This document shows, piece by piece, positions 17,401 through 25,921 of a DNA stretch of 64,000 nt; position 1 is the stretch's first letter, and each line of letters starts with the position of its first letter. The position numbers were made by a program, and so were the translations under genes. The notes below the pieces were generated by a model that had not been told where the DNA came from, searched no databases, and was given only the letters and a program-made list of their open reading frames with translations. Source of the stretch: Tichowtungia sp044224855 (GTDB lineage: Bacteria; Verrucomicrobiota; Kiritimatiellia; Kiritimatiellales; Tichowtungiaceae); assembly GCA_044224855.1 (NCBI GenBank), contig JBGAJP010000005.1:12565-76564 (forward strand). The letters run 5' to 3'.

Positions 17401-19152
17401 CCGGCAGCGCCGCCCACCACGCCAGTCTTGAATATTCCCTCAACCGACTTCACATCGATTAACCTGAGCTGGTCGAATTCCAGTTATGAGGATAGCTACA
17501 TCCTCGAGCGCTCCGATTCTGTTGTCATCAATTGGAGCATCCTTGCAACTATTCCGGCGGATACCCTCACCTATACTGATACAGCGGTCACGCAAGGAGC
17601 TTCGTACACCTACCGGGTTAAGGCTGTTAACAGCGCACAGGAATCTTCCTATTCCAATATTCGCACGGCTACCGTTCCTGTACCACCGCCGCCAGAGACG
17701 CCGTCCGGACTAATCGCTAAACCAGTTTCAATGACAGAAATTTCCGTAACATGGGAGAATGTTGCAAATGAAACCGGTTATCGTCTGGAGCGCCGTACTG
17801 AAGATCCGGACTCATGGGTGACAATAGCAAATCTCTCCGCAGACATCTCCTGCTACAGCGACACCCATGTAATCCAGAAAACAGAATATTGGTACCGGGT
17901 TATCGCCTTTAACTCAATCGGCGACTCTGGATATTCCAACGAAGACCGGGCTATTGCTAATAATATTATTCATGTCATGGACGACGATTTTGACCCCGAT
18001 CTAAATCCGGCGATGTGGACCGCCATATCGGGAGGCGTTGCGACCAATATAGGTACCGGGTTCCTTTCAAACAATGCGCTCTGGTTTACTCAGTCCGGCA
18101 CACGTTCCGCCACAACCATTCCAATGGATTTAACATTAGGAGGAACTCTTGAATTCAAGATGCGGGCAGGAAATGAGCCTGCGGACGGATGGAATAATTC
18201 AGAATCAGGCGAAACTGTTGCGCTTGAATACTCAACAGACGGAACGACCTGGAATGAATTGCAGTCCATCAACACGGTATATCCCGAGTTATCAGCATGG
18301 ACGAGTTTCTCCATAGATCTTCCAGATACAGCACAAGGCTCACAAGTCCGAATACGCTGGAGACAGTTGCGACACAGCGGCGCCACATTTGATGTCTGGG
18401 CAATCGAAGATGTGTCTGTTCTAGCCGCCGCACCGGAACCCCCAGGAGCTGTACCGTTTATCATAGGTGCCGCAAATTCGGATCGTGCGGTTTCCATTTT
18501 ATGGATTGGCGCACCTCGAGCCTCGTCTTATTTTGTTGAGCGCTCTGTGCTAAACGGCACATGGCAGACCATCGCGCAGCTTCCAGAGTCTGAAACCTAC
18601 TTTATTGACAACAATCTAACCCCCGAAACACTTTATAGATACAGAGTGAAAGCCGCCAATGCGGGAGGAGAATCTCCTTATTCTGCGGTATCAGGCGTCG
18701 CCACGCTGTCACAAATCGAGGGGTGGTTGAGAAATAACTTTGACACCAGCGAGCCCCGGGAAAACGGCGCCCCTCTGGCCAAAGACACAGATGGTCTCGA
18801 CATGCTTCAAAAATACGCATTCAACCTCCAAGCCGGTCACCCGGCAGAGCGGCATATAATTAGCACCGGAAATAGCGGCCTGCCCGCAATATGGGTTGAT
18901 CCTTCAACAAAACGGATGTGTGCTGAATTTGTCCGGCGCAAAGCAAATTCAAACCCGGGAATTACCTATCTCGTCGAATACTGCGAAACCCTTGGCGGAA
19001 CATGGCGATCCATAACCGACACGGCAACCGCCACCGACATCGACATAGTCTGGGAGCGGGTGCGTTTTGAAGCCTGCCCGTCAACGGAGCCCTGCGCAAA
19101 CGGTTTTATGCGCATCCGCGTCCGACTCGACTCAAATCAATGGATGCCATAA
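14461..19152 (+). CDS. giant exported BACON/beta-propeller/fibronectin III surface protein
   Basis: About 1563 residues. A signal peptide (KNLFVTLSCLLLSLSVHAQS) is followed by a BACON-like Ig domain, a YVTN/NHL-like beta-propeller (phrases such as YDPQTGSPLANITTG and INLATLQVTETISL), a second Ig/BACON-like module, a second propeller-like region with DDGNRVFW, then at least three FN3 domains (TAYEFRIKA, ASYTYRVKA, TEYWYRVIA), a jelly-roll segment with DPDLNPAMWTAISGG, a fourth FN3 and a 130-residue Cys-containing C-terminal domain common in PVC exported proteins. Likely a cell-surface adhesin or glycan-binding protein. Start: ATG 14461 or 14476; neither has a Shine-Dalgarno, and both give a signal peptide. 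Codon use is a little more AT-rich than its neighbours. Confidence 0.75.
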   Translation: MKARLMKNLFVTLSCLLLSLSVHAQSFLLSTSQLDISTVPAYSHAPLQVDIVTNQPGFNFSALRVSSDSSWVAPAVDSTNSRISLSFATSNLIAQTQTATITVANNTMTNTFFVKTHNVSQNITRLVDDPTRSRIYGIHQNGTALGSVVVYDPQTGSPLANITTGNKPTDLAVSANGQELLVINSADKTISAINLATLQVTETISLPVFSNWGVDSTTADIGIGPGSVIYYSDGAWAPVLHVFNRNTKTVLQSVTIDGYGFGDFAISSNFSSLFGWVQYGWSAGWAGSYLAQYSINTNGTLNFQKKTSSTYPTVLGRDPLNTPVLIDNRNNSIFVKNLQCNASSVNSTMQAFPTDIYSISPGGEIAATKSSVYETKTGIKLLDMPRAAEVQTVTSDYGWLVYFDTSAKELKTINLLSAISADILNRNLSPADGSITLAPDTFQWSPVPGVDCYHVYLGTNESAVISANTNSASFLGEVNTPDIAVNGGFSAGITYFWRVDPIAQTGIETGAVHRFTVATVSTDTPEVQAVTVQGHANCLASINLISAVATGWQATSDSSWVSFVTNSGTTPAKLDLVLNAASLPVGVHSATVTLSGTNGTFFTLPVSFRVEPLKLTIIKSDPSSVFAYAVSEDISSAAPRAYLLEINTLTEKISRAVYVGQSVTDLAIHHGDNRIYVPNWQPGSLVVVDLTTFKQVRSYGFSPGACYRVSAGIAGRVVIEAEDQWINVSIFDTFTGTILSNTFEREGGGQCDPTGRYYYHGDNNISDASIHKFDLTGDSFAELAGIRVTSGGYYGSRTVVVSDDGNRVFWNGSVFDKNLVEEWQIGEIIYSCSPDGRYAVAADNIYDIVQKKIALRMPVSTTVSTINSSSKKLAAQMNDKICFFDVSNPGVLPTPVLSASNITYHSAALIWTDASLETGFTLQQKTAGTSEWVTVGAGITPNTTRYMLDGLTPLTAYEFRIKADSSVGSSLWSQPVTIITPAAPPTTPVLNIPSTDFTSINLSWSNSSYEDSYILERSDSVVINWSILATIPADTLTYTDTAVTQGASYTYRVKAVNSAQESSYSNIRTATVPVPPPPETPSGLIAKPVSMTEISVTWENVANETGYRLERRTEDPDSWVTIANLSADISCYSDTHVIQKTEYWYRVIAFNSIGDSGYSNEDRAIANNIIHVMDDDFDPDLNPAMWTAISGGVATNIGTGFLSNNALWFTQSGTRSATTIPMDLTLGGTLEFKMRAGNEPADGWNNSESGETVALEYSTDGTTWNELQSINTVYPELSAWTSFSIDLPDTAQGSQVRIRWRQLRHSGATFDVWAIEDVSVLAAAPEPPGAVPFIIGAANSDRAVSILWIGAPRASSYFVERSVLNGTWQTIAQLPESETYFIDNNLTPETLYRYRVKAANAGGESPYSAVSGVATLSQIEGWLRNNFDTSEPRENGAPLAKDTDGLDMLQKYAFNLQAGHPAERHIISTGNSGLPAIWVDPSTKRMCAEFVRRKANSNPGITYLVEYCETLGGTWRSITDTATATDIDIVWERVRFEACPSTEPCANGFMRIRVRLDSNQWMP

Positions 19153-19176
19153 CAACCAATCCTCTTCGATAAATTA

Positions 19177-19220
19177 AGGAAGCTTCCTGAGATTGGAAAA
19201 TCGGAAAAGTTGGTTATAGT
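19177..19220 (+). promoter_or_regulatory. palindrome and promoter of the VIT gene, probably leaderless
   Basis: A 12-base perfect palindrome AGGAAGCTTCCT (19177-19188) precedes TTGGAA (19193-19198), 16 bases, TATAGT (19215-19220). The ATG follows only seven bases later at 19228, so transcription would begin at or next to the start codon. The palindrome overlaps the upstream promoter face and may be an operator. Confidence 0.6.
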
Positions 19221-19227
19221 GCCGCGC

Positions 19228-20100
19228 ATGAACATCAGCGAAGCGACTAAGAAACAGTTTCTTGTATTTCAGCGTAACGAGATCACGGAGTATCACATCT
19301 ACCGCGAGCTCGCCAAGGTGACCAAGGATGCCGCCAACCGCAACGTGCTCAGCCGGATTGCCGCCGATGAGCTGCGCCACTATGAACAGTTAAAAGTGGA
19401 GACGGGGCGGGATGTCGTGCCGAACCGCTTCAAAGTCTGGAAGTATGTTCTCATTGCGCGGGTTTTCGGCCTGACGTTCGGCATTAAGCTGATGGAGGCC
19501 GGCGAAGTCGGCGCGCAGAAAAGTTACGGCGAATATAAAACAGAATTTGAGCCGGCCGGCCTGATCGCCGCCGATGAGAATGATCACGAGCAGGAGCTGA
19601 TCGGCCTGATCGACGAAGAGCGGTTGCGCTACACCGGCTCGGTAGTACTGGGGCTGAACGATGCGCTGGTGGAGCTGACCGGCGCACTGGCCGGTTTTAC
19701 GCTGGCATTGCAGAATACGAAGCTGATTGCAATGACCGGCGCCATCACCGGCATCGCGGCGGCGCTTTCAATGGCGACGTCGGAATATCTTTCAACCAAG
19801 GCGGAAGAGACAGAGAAGCATCCGCTGAAAGCATCGGTTTACACCGGCATTGCTTACATTTTCACCGTGCTGGTTCTGATTTCGCCTTATCTGATTTTCC
19901 AGAACTACTATGTCTGTCTGGGTATCACATTGATCCTCGGCATCGGGATTATCGCTTCGTTCAACTATTACATCGCCGTCGCCAAGAGCCTCGATTTCCG
20001 CAAGCGGTTTCTTGAAATGACCTGCCTGAGCCTCGGCGTGGCGGCGGTCAGTTTCCTTGTCGGCTTCCTGCTGCGCAAATTCACCGGCATTGAGATCTGA
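19228..20100 (+). CDS. ferritin-like domain fused to VIT1/CCC1 iron transporter (MbfA-like)
   Basis: A 290-residue membrane protein. The N-terminal half (about 1-135) is an erythrin/rubrerythrin-like four-helix domain with diiron-type ligands (NEITEYHIY, ADELRHYEQ, ADENDHEQE). The C-terminal half (about 140-290) is a VIT1/CCC1 domain with five membrane segments, the first holding GLNDALVELTGALAG. The same architecture in MbfA of alphaproteobacteria exports iron and protects against peroxide; that role is inferred here. ATG at 19228 lies seven bases after a -10 box and lacks a Shine-Dalgarno. In-frame codons run upstream to 19210 but would begin inside the promoter. Confidence 0.85.
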   Translation: MNISEATKKQFLVFQRNEITEYHIYRELAKVTKDAANRNVLSRIAADELRHYEQLKVETGRDVVPNRFKVWKYVLIARVFGLTFGIKLMEAGEVGAQKSYGEYKTEFEPAGLIAADENDHEQELIGLIDEERLRYTGSVVLGLNDALVELTGALAGFTLALQNTKLIAMTGAITGIAAALSMATSEYLSTKAEETEKHPLKASVYTGIAYIFTVLVLISPYLIFQNYYVCLGITLILGIGIIASFNYYIAVAKSLDFRKRFLEMTCLSLGVAAVSFLVGFLLRKFTGIEI

Positions 20101-20107
20101 CGAGCCG

Positions 20108-21004
20108 CTACCGGGCCTGCTTCAAGGCTTCGCGTACAGCAACCATGATTCCGCGGGAGGTATAAGTGGCTCCGCTGATTGCGTCCACGGCCGGGTTCTG
20201 CTGACTGATAATCTGTGCAGGAATCGCCTCAAAGGCATCCTGCGGCTGGCTTTCGTTTTCGCTCGTAACTTTAACGCTGCTGATCCGGCCTTTCTCGACC
20301 GTTACCTCCACCTGAATGGTGTCTTCGTATCCGTCTGCTTTCCCGGAATAGGTTCCATCGCGCAGCGAACCGCCGGAAGAGACGGCTGCTTCAGGCGGAA
20401 ATCCGACCGGCTGAGTCAGCACGACATGCTGGGAGGGTTTGAGCTGCATGGCTTTTTGCAAAGCTTCTTTGTCAACCATGCCGAGCACAACGGTGTGCAG
20501 ATTTTCGGACGCACAGAAGAGATAGACATTCTGGCTGATGTACCCGGTATCGACTCCCGCATAAAACTCTGAAGGCTCGCTCATACGGTCATAGTCAGCG
20601 ACATAAATTAAACCGACCGGAGCCTCCTTCACAAAAGGCTGCGTACCAACCAGACTCCGCAGGTCTTGAGTGAGAGTCTGCTTCAACACATTTTCTTTTG
20701 CATCGTACCGATAAAGACCGGATGGAAGCGCCGCATAGATATCAATCTCCTGCATATTACGCGCGCTGGGTGCCGTGCGCCGGCCGTCCGGACGGGTGAC
20801 CCCAAACGCAGCCCAGAGCAGATCGGCAAGCTGCTGTTCGCTAAGGGGTTTCGTTGAAAACGTGCGATGAGTCTGTCTGGCATTGAGCGCCTCCATCAGC
20901 GGCCTGCCACCGGTTTTCTGCGGGGCCGGAAGTTGAATATCCGCGGCAAAGGCGGGGGAAATTAGTAAGGACAGAGTGAGCATTCTGCAAACAACTGATT
21001 TCAT
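20108..21004 (-). CDS. exported SagB-type nitroreductase fused to an FMN-binding domain
   Basis: A 298-residue protein. Signal peptide to about residue 21 (SPAFAAD). Residues 30-205 are a nitroreductase/SagB-ThcOx domain (RQTHRTFS, LLWAAFGV, SARNMQEI, GVDTGYISQNVYL). Residues 212-298 form an FMN_bind domain like those of RnfG/NqrC, with DAISGATYTSRG; in that family FMN is joined covalently to the Thr of SGAT by ApbE. One exported polypeptide would therefore carry a bound and a covalent flavin. Strong AGGAGG before the ATG. Electron donor and acceptor are unknown; no rnf or apbE is in the window. Confidence 0.8.
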   Translation of the reverse strand: MKSVVCRMLTLSLLISPAFAADIQLPAPQKTGGRPLMEALNARQTHRTFSTKPLSEQQLADLLWAAFGVTRPDGRRTAPSARNMQEIDIYAALPSGLYRYDAKENVLKQTLTQDLRSLVGTQPFVKEAPVGLIYVADYDRMSEPSEFYAGVDTGYISQNVYLFCASENLHTVVLGMVDKEALQKAMQLKPSQHVVLTQPVGFPPEAAVSSGGSLRDGTYSGKADGYEDTIQVEVTVEKGRISSVKVTSENESQPQDAFEAIPAQIISQQNPAVDAISGATYTSRGIMVAVREALKQAR

Positions 21005-21072
21005 AACGCCTCCTGGGTTGACGGGTCATTCTTAGTACACTGGACGTAAAAGTTAAATCCCAAAATCCCGGC

Positions 21073-21126
21073 TGTGTACATATGTGTACACATATTTTGA
21101 CAAACCAGACCGCTGACCAGTACGAT
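21073..21126 (+). promoter_or_regulatory. operator and promoter of the tandem SASA genes
   Basis: An inverted repeat TGTGTACA-TATG-TGTACACA (21073-21092) ends four bases before a perfect -35 TTGACA (21097-21102); TACGAT (21121-21126) follows after 18 bases. The leader to the ATG at 21154 is about 20 bases and carries GGAGG (21144-21148). The palindrome also lies upstream of the divergent nitroreductase gene, so one regulator could act on both. Confidence 0.65.
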
Positions 21127-21153
21127 CTCCGGCATATTTTTACGGAGGTTTTT

Positions 21154-22569
21154 ATGCATAAAAGTCTGCGTTGGGTTTCGTTGGCGGCGGTGTTTTCGGT
21201 CCGGTGCTTTGCGGGAGAACTCACTCTTCCGACTGTTTTCTCAGATCACATGGTGCTTCAGCGCGAACAACCTGTACCGGTCTGGGGCAAAGCTGATCCG
21301 GGCGCAGCCATCACCGTAGAGTTCGCCGGACAGATCAAACCCGCAACCGCCGGAGCCGACGGCAAATGGAGAGTCGATCTGGACCCGCTGACCGCGTCGG
21401 CTGAACCCCGCGTTCTGAAAGTTTCTTCCAATCTGAAATCGGAAATCATCAATCTTCAATTCTCCGACGTACTCGTCGGCGAAGTCTGGCTCTGCGCCGG
21501 CCAGTCCAATATGGAATGGCCGATGGAAAAAACAGAAAACGCGGATGCCGCCGTAGCGGCGGCAGACCAGCCGCAAATCCGTCTGCTGCTCACGCCGTGG
21601 CGCTTTGCCACCGAACCCAGAGATTCGGTCGATGCAAAATGGGCCGTTTGCACACCGGAAACGGTTAAACGGTTTTCGGCTGTCGCTTATTTCTTCGGAC
21701 GCAAACTGAATCAGGATTTGAATGTTCCCGTTGGACTGATCCAGGCCGCCTGGGGCGGAACCCGGATTGAGCCGTGGACGCCGCCGTGCGGGTTCGAAGG
21801 TATTGATAAATTGAAAAGCATTCACCAGCAGACCCTGAACCTGTCAGCGCTTCCTAAGATTGATCACCAGACTCCGAGTGCACTTTATAACGGAATGCTC
21901 TACGCCCACATCCCTTACGCTATCCGCGGAGCTATCTGGTATCAGGGAGAATCCAACCATACCGAAGGGATGCTTTATCTCGACAAAACCAGAGCCATGC
22001 TGAACGGCTGGCATAAACTGTGGGGGTATGAATTTCCGTTCTACTTTGTCCAGATCACCCCGTTTGAGTACGGTGTCGAGGATCCTTCGGTTCTGCCCGT
22101 TTTCTGGGAAACCCAGGCTGAAATTGTAAAAGTCATTCCGAAAACCGGCATGGCGGTCGCCAGTGATTATACTGCATTAAAAGATATTCATCCCCGCAAC
22201 AAGGAAGTTCCCGGAATACGGCTGGCGCTACTCGCGGAAGCCAACACCTATGGCATAAAGGTAATCAGTACCGGCCCGGTTTTTCAGGCGCTGGACAAAC
22301 AGAACGGCGCTCTGAAAATTACGTTTGACTCGGCAGAAGGCCTCACTACCCGCGACGGCAAAGCGCCGGACTGGTTTGAGGTCGCCGGAAAAAACGGCGT
22401 TTTTAAAAATGCCGACGCAGAAATTAAAGGCAGCGCGGTGACCGTTAAATCCGGCGAAGTCGCCAATCCCGTTTCCGTCCGCTTCGCCTGGCACAAACTG
22501 GCGACACCTAATCTTATAAACAGAGCCGGGCTGCCCGCCGCCGCCTTCCGTGCCGGCGAAAAATTCTGA
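21154..22569 (+). CDS. secreted sialate O-acetylesterase (SASA family), copy 1
   Basis: A 471-residue exported enzyme. After a signal peptide (to about residue 22) come the characteristic FSDHMVLQRE opening, an Ig-like module (about 25-115) and the SGNH esterase core with the nucleophile block CAGQSNMEWPM, AAWGGTRIEPWTP, IWYQGESNH and the catalytic His in DIHPRNKEVPG. Enzymes of this type deacetylate 9-O-acetyl sialic acids or acetylated polysaccharides. The ATG at 21154 with GGAGG is the real start; the reading frame open to 21082 is just the promoter region. First gene of a tandem pair with 22610. Confidence 0.88.
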   Translation: MHKSLRWVSLAAVFSVRCFAGELTLPTVFSDHMVLQREQPVPVWGKADPGAAITVEFAGQIKPATAGADGKWRVDLDPLTASAEPRVLKVSSNLKSEIINLQFSDVLVGEVWLCAGQSNMEWPMEKTENADAAVAAADQPQIRLLLTPWRFATEPRDSVDAKWAVCTPETVKRFSAVAYFFGRKLNQDLNVPVGLIQAAWGGTRIEPWTPPCGFEGIDKLKSIHQQTLNLSALPKIDHQTPSALYNGMLYAHIPYAIRGAIWYQGESNHTEGMLYLDKTRAMLNGWHKLWGYEFPFYFVQITPFEYGVEDPSVLPVFWETQAEIVKVIPKTGMAVASDYTALKDIHPRNKEVPGIRLALLAEANTYGIKVISTGPVFQALDKQNGALKITFDSAEGLTTRDGKAPDWFEVAGKNGVFKNADAEIKGSAVTVKSGEVANPVSVRFAWHKLATPNLINRAGLPAAAFRAGEKF

Positions 22570-22609
22570 CCATCCGGATATCTGTGATTTTCAATAACCT
22601 GGAGGAATT

Positions 22610-24718
22610 ATGTTTAAACGTTTGTGCTTTTTGCTGTCTGTGGCGTTTTTTTCTACCCCATGCCTCTCAGCAGAACTGTTCGTGCCATCCGTCTTTTCCG
22701 ACCACATGGTGCTGCAGCGCGAACAGCCTGTACCGGTCTGGGGTAAGGCTGATCCGGGGGCCGTCATCACTGTAGAATTCGCCGGACAAACCAAAACCGC
22801 AACCGCCGGCGCCGACGGCAAATGGCGGGTCGATCTGGAACCGCTGACCGCTTCAGCAGAATCCCGCGTCCTGAAAGTTTCTGCCAATCTGAAATCGGAA
22901 ATCATCAATCTTCAATTCTCCGACGTGCTTGTCGGCGAAGTCTGGCTCTGCTCCGGCCAGTCCAACATGGAAATGGCGATGACGAGCACGGAAAACGCGG
23001 CGGCCGTGATTGCCGCTGCGAATCATCCGCTGCTCCGGTTGTATAAAACGCCCCGGTGGACAGCCAATAAGCCGCAGGAACTCATCAAGTCCCAATGGAG
23101 CACCTGTACTCCGGCAACGATCAAAGCTTTTTCCGGCACAGCTTATTACTTCGGCCGCAAGCTTCAGCAGGATCTGAATATTCCGGTCGGACTGCTGCTC
23201 AGCTCGTGGGGCGGAACCCATATCGAACCGTGGACCCCGCCCTGCGGTTTTGAAAGCGTTGATAAATTCGCTTCCATCCTCAGCCGGATACCGAATCTTC
23301 CGGAAACAGCTCCGGAAGAACCCCGCGCGAAACAGACGCCGACAGCGCTTTATAACGGTATGATCCACGCGCACATTCCCTTCGCCATCCGCGGAGCCAT
23401 CTGGTATCAGGGCGAATCCAACCACACCGACGGAATGCTTTATGTCGATAAAACCAGGGCCCTGCTGAACGGCTGGCGTAAACTCTGGGGATACGATTTC
23501 CCGTTCTACTTTGTTCAGATCGCTCCGTATCATTATCACAATGAAGACCCCTCGATACTTCCTGTTTTCTGGGAAGCGCAGACCGAAATCGCCAAAACCA
23601 TCCCGAAAACCGCTATGGCCGTTATCACTGATTACGCCACCACAAATAACATCCATCCCAGGAACAAAGAAATCCCGGGATCCCGGCTGGCGCTGATCGC
23701 CGAGAAAAACACCTACGGCATGAACGTTGTCTGCTCCGGACCGGTTTTCAAAACGATGGAAAAACAAAACGGCGCGCTGAAAATCACTTTTGACTCGGCG
23801 GAAGGATTAACCACCCGCGACGGCAAAGACCCCGACTGGTTTGAAATCGCCGGAAAAGACGGTGGCTTCAAACCGGCAGCAGCAAAGATCGACGGCGTCA
23901 GCATTATCCTCAGCTCGCCGGAAGTTTCAGAACCGGTGGCTATGCGTTTTGCCTGGCACAAACTGGCTATGCCGAATCTGGTGAACAGCGCCGGAATCCC
24001 GGCCTCCTCTTTCAGAGCCGGAGAAATGCCGAAACCGGCCGCGACCGGCGATGTTGCGCCTGCGGCCGTCGCTGCCGCCCCCGCGGAAACCGCCCTGCAA
24101 ATCCCGGAAATGAAAAATTACCGGATCGTTTACCGGCTGGATATTGACGCCAACGCCAACTATGCCGAAGGCATCCCGCCGTACAATATCGATAACAGCG
24201 CCGACACCGCTCCGTTCAGCAAAATCGCCTACTGCCTTGAACTGCAGAAAGCCGGCGAAGCCGTGCAGTATGTTTTCGCATCCATGGATGCCTTTACCGA
24301 TGACCTTAAAAACGCCGGCGTTCCGGTGGCTTCCTGCGGAGCCCGTTTCATGCAGAAAGTCAGCAATCTGACCGTCCGGAGTAACGTAAAAGGAGTCATT
24401 GCCTGCACGGATTCAGACGGCGGAAATATCGAGTTCTGGCCGGGGAATTATGTTTTTGCCAACAAGCAGAACCTGCCGGAGGCCTCGCCGACCCAGTTTG
24501 ATTTCGGCGACGCCGCATCCGACAAAATCCCCGGATACGGCTGCATGCAGGTTCACAACTGGAAAGAAAAGCAAACCGTCTTCGCCATCAACCACTGGGG
24601 CACCAAAAGTATCGTCGAGCTCGGCATCGGCAACGCACCCGCCGGACATCCGGACTGGACCTTCAGCAAAAACGGACCTCAATACACTCTGCGCCGCCTG
24701 ACCGTGCTGGTTAAGTAA
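22610..24718 (+). CDS. secreted sialate O-acetylesterase, copy 2, with extra C-terminal domain
   Basis: A 702-residue paralogue of the preceding gene, 40 bases downstream with its own GGAGGAATT ribosome site, so probably in one operon. Residues 1-465 repeat the whole SASA architecture (GQSNMEMAM, SSWGGTHIEPWTP, IWYQGESNH, NIHPRNKEIPG). A Pro/Ala linker (about 470-500) leads to a 200-residue beta-rich domain (RIVYRLDIDANANY, ending in RRLTVLVK) seen in some PVC esterases and absent from copy 1; it may bind glycan. Near-identical DNA over the first 300 bases of the mature region shows recent duplication or gene conversion. Confidence 0.87.
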   Translation: MFKRLCFLLSVAFFSTPCLSAELFVPSVFSDHMVLQREQPVPVWGKADPGAVITVEFAGQTKTATAGADGKWRVDLEPLTASAESRVLKVSANLKSEIINLQFSDVLVGEVWLCSGQSNMEMAMTSTENAAAVIAAANHPLLRLYKTPRWTANKPQELIKSQWSTCTPATIKAFSGTAYYFGRKLQQDLNIPVGLLLSSWGGTHIEPWTPPCGFESVDKFASILSRIPNLPETAPEEPRAKQTPTALYNGMIHAHIPFAIRGAIWYQGESNHTDGMLYVDKTRALLNGWRKLWGYDFPFYFVQIAPYHYHNEDPSILPVFWEAQTEIAKTIPKTAMAVITDYATTNNIHPRNKEIPGSRLALIAEKNTYGMNVVCSGPVFKTMEKQNGALKITFDSAEGLTTRDGKDPDWFEIAGKDGGFKPAAAKIDGVSIILSSPEVSEPVAMRFAWHKLAMPNLVNSAGIPASSFRAGEMPKPAATGDVAPAAVAAAPAETALQIPEMKNYRIVYRLDIDANANYAEGIPPYNIDNSADTAPFSKIAYCLELQKAGEAVQYVFASMDAFTDDLKNAGVPVASCGARFMQKVSNLTVRSNVKGVIACTDSDGGNIEFWPGNYVFANKQNLPEASPTQFDFGDAASDKIPGYGCMQVHNWKEKQTVFAINHWGTKSIVELGIGNAPAGHPDWTFSKNGPQYTLRRLTVLVK

Positions 24719-24741
24719 TCCGGGCCGCCTCTGAAAAATTC

Positions 24742-25908
24742 CTAATTTAAATTCTGATCGGTAAAGGTTCCTTCGCCGATGTAATGCCAGCTACCATCGT
24801 AGAGCTGGCCGCAAATATAATTGCCGTTCGTCGGCGTGGTGTAATGCATCTCAAAAAAGAAGGGTGCATAGTCATCGGATTCCAACCATAGACGAACCCG
24901 GTAAGGTTTCGCGTCCCACTGCCAATATGTTATGTTGCAAACGGGACTTGTGCTGACCGCCAGAACACCGCTATTGGTCTCCCCCGGCGTGATCGACAAA
25001 GTATCACCATCAATTGTCATAATGAGTTGATGACCGACTGGATTCGCGGTTCTATTTTTATCAGTCGGGTAAACAACGCGCGCAGCATGAAAAAATGCCC
25101 GGGGTTCACCCGATGCCGTGAGAACCCAGCTCCCGGCCGGTTCCGGCCAATATTGAGAAGCGACTTCCTCCCAACCGGTCAGATTAGTTGACGCGTAAAC
25201 GTACTGATAGATCGAGGTCGCAGTCCCCGTTGAAAGTTTTATCCCGTTACCTGAAGAGATCGAAATCGGCAACGGCATCACCTCCGGCAACGACTGATTG
25301 GTGACCGCAAAATACTGCGCATTCGTACCGTTGCGGGTTATGAAGACATTGGTGATCGTGATATCCACCCGCGGGTGATCATTCGTGTCCGTTGCCACGG
25401 CGGCGATATTGGAAACAATACTCATTCCCTCCACAACGCGACCGAATACCGAATAATTATCGTTCCAGTTTGTATTGGCAGCCACAGTGATAAAAAACTG
25501 TCCACCGTTACTATCGGGGCCGGAGTTGGCCATGGAAACAACGCCTGGACGATCATGCCGCAGCGCCGGAATAAATTCATCCTCGAACGTATAGCCGGGG
25601 CCGTCCGTGCCATCGCCTTTCGGCGAACCGCCCTGAATCATGAAGCCGGAAATGACACGGTGAAAAATAATGCCGTTGTAGTACGGCTTGTTCGAAATAA
25701 ATCCGGTACGAGGATCAAGCCACGGGCGGGAGCCTTCGGCCAGACTCACGAAATTAGCGACGGTGCGCGGAACGTTGGTGTAGTACATTTCAAAGCAGAC
25801 ATTCCCCATCGTCGTCTGAAGCGTCGCGTACAGCCCGTCAGACGACGGTGCCGCAACTGCAGTACCTGTCAGGAATACAGACAACATCAGCAGTTTCGGC
25901 ACATTCAT
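24742..25908 (-). CDS. secreted cyclophilin-type peptidyl-prolyl isomerase with long C-terminal region
   Basis: A 388-residue exported protein. Signal peptide to about residue 19. The cyclophilin domain (about 26-190) has FHRVISGFMIQGG with the catalytic Arg, SMANSGPDSNGGQFFIT and YSVFGRVVEGM. The last 190 residues are a beta-rich region I do not recognise, with phrases typical of exported PVC proteins (YVYASTNLTGWEEVASQYWPE). Role: folding of periplasmic or exported proteins. The start at 25908 has GGAG. It lies 13 bases downstream of ilvD on the same strand, so read-through from ilvD is likely. Confidence 0.85.
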   Translation of the reverse strand: MNVPKLLMLSVFLTGTAVAAPSSDGLYATLQTTMGNVCFEMYYTNVPRTVANFVSLAEGSRPWLDPRTGFISNKPYYNGIIFHRVISGFMIQGGSPKGDGTDGPGYTFEDEFIPALRHDRPGVVSMANSGPDSNGGQFFITVAANTNWNDNYSVFGRVVEGMSIVSNIAAVATDTNDHPRVDITITNVFITRNGTNAQYFAVTNQSLPEVMPLPISISSGNGIKLSTGTATSIYQYVYASTNLTGWEEVASQYWPEPAGSWVLTASGEPRAFFHAARVVYPTDKNRTANPVGHQLIMTIDGDTLSITPGETNSGVLAVSTSPVCNITYWQWDAKPYRVRLWLESDDYAPFFFEMHYTTPTNGNYICGQLYDGSWHYIGEGTFTDQNLN

Positions 25909-25921
25909 TTTCCAACTCCGG

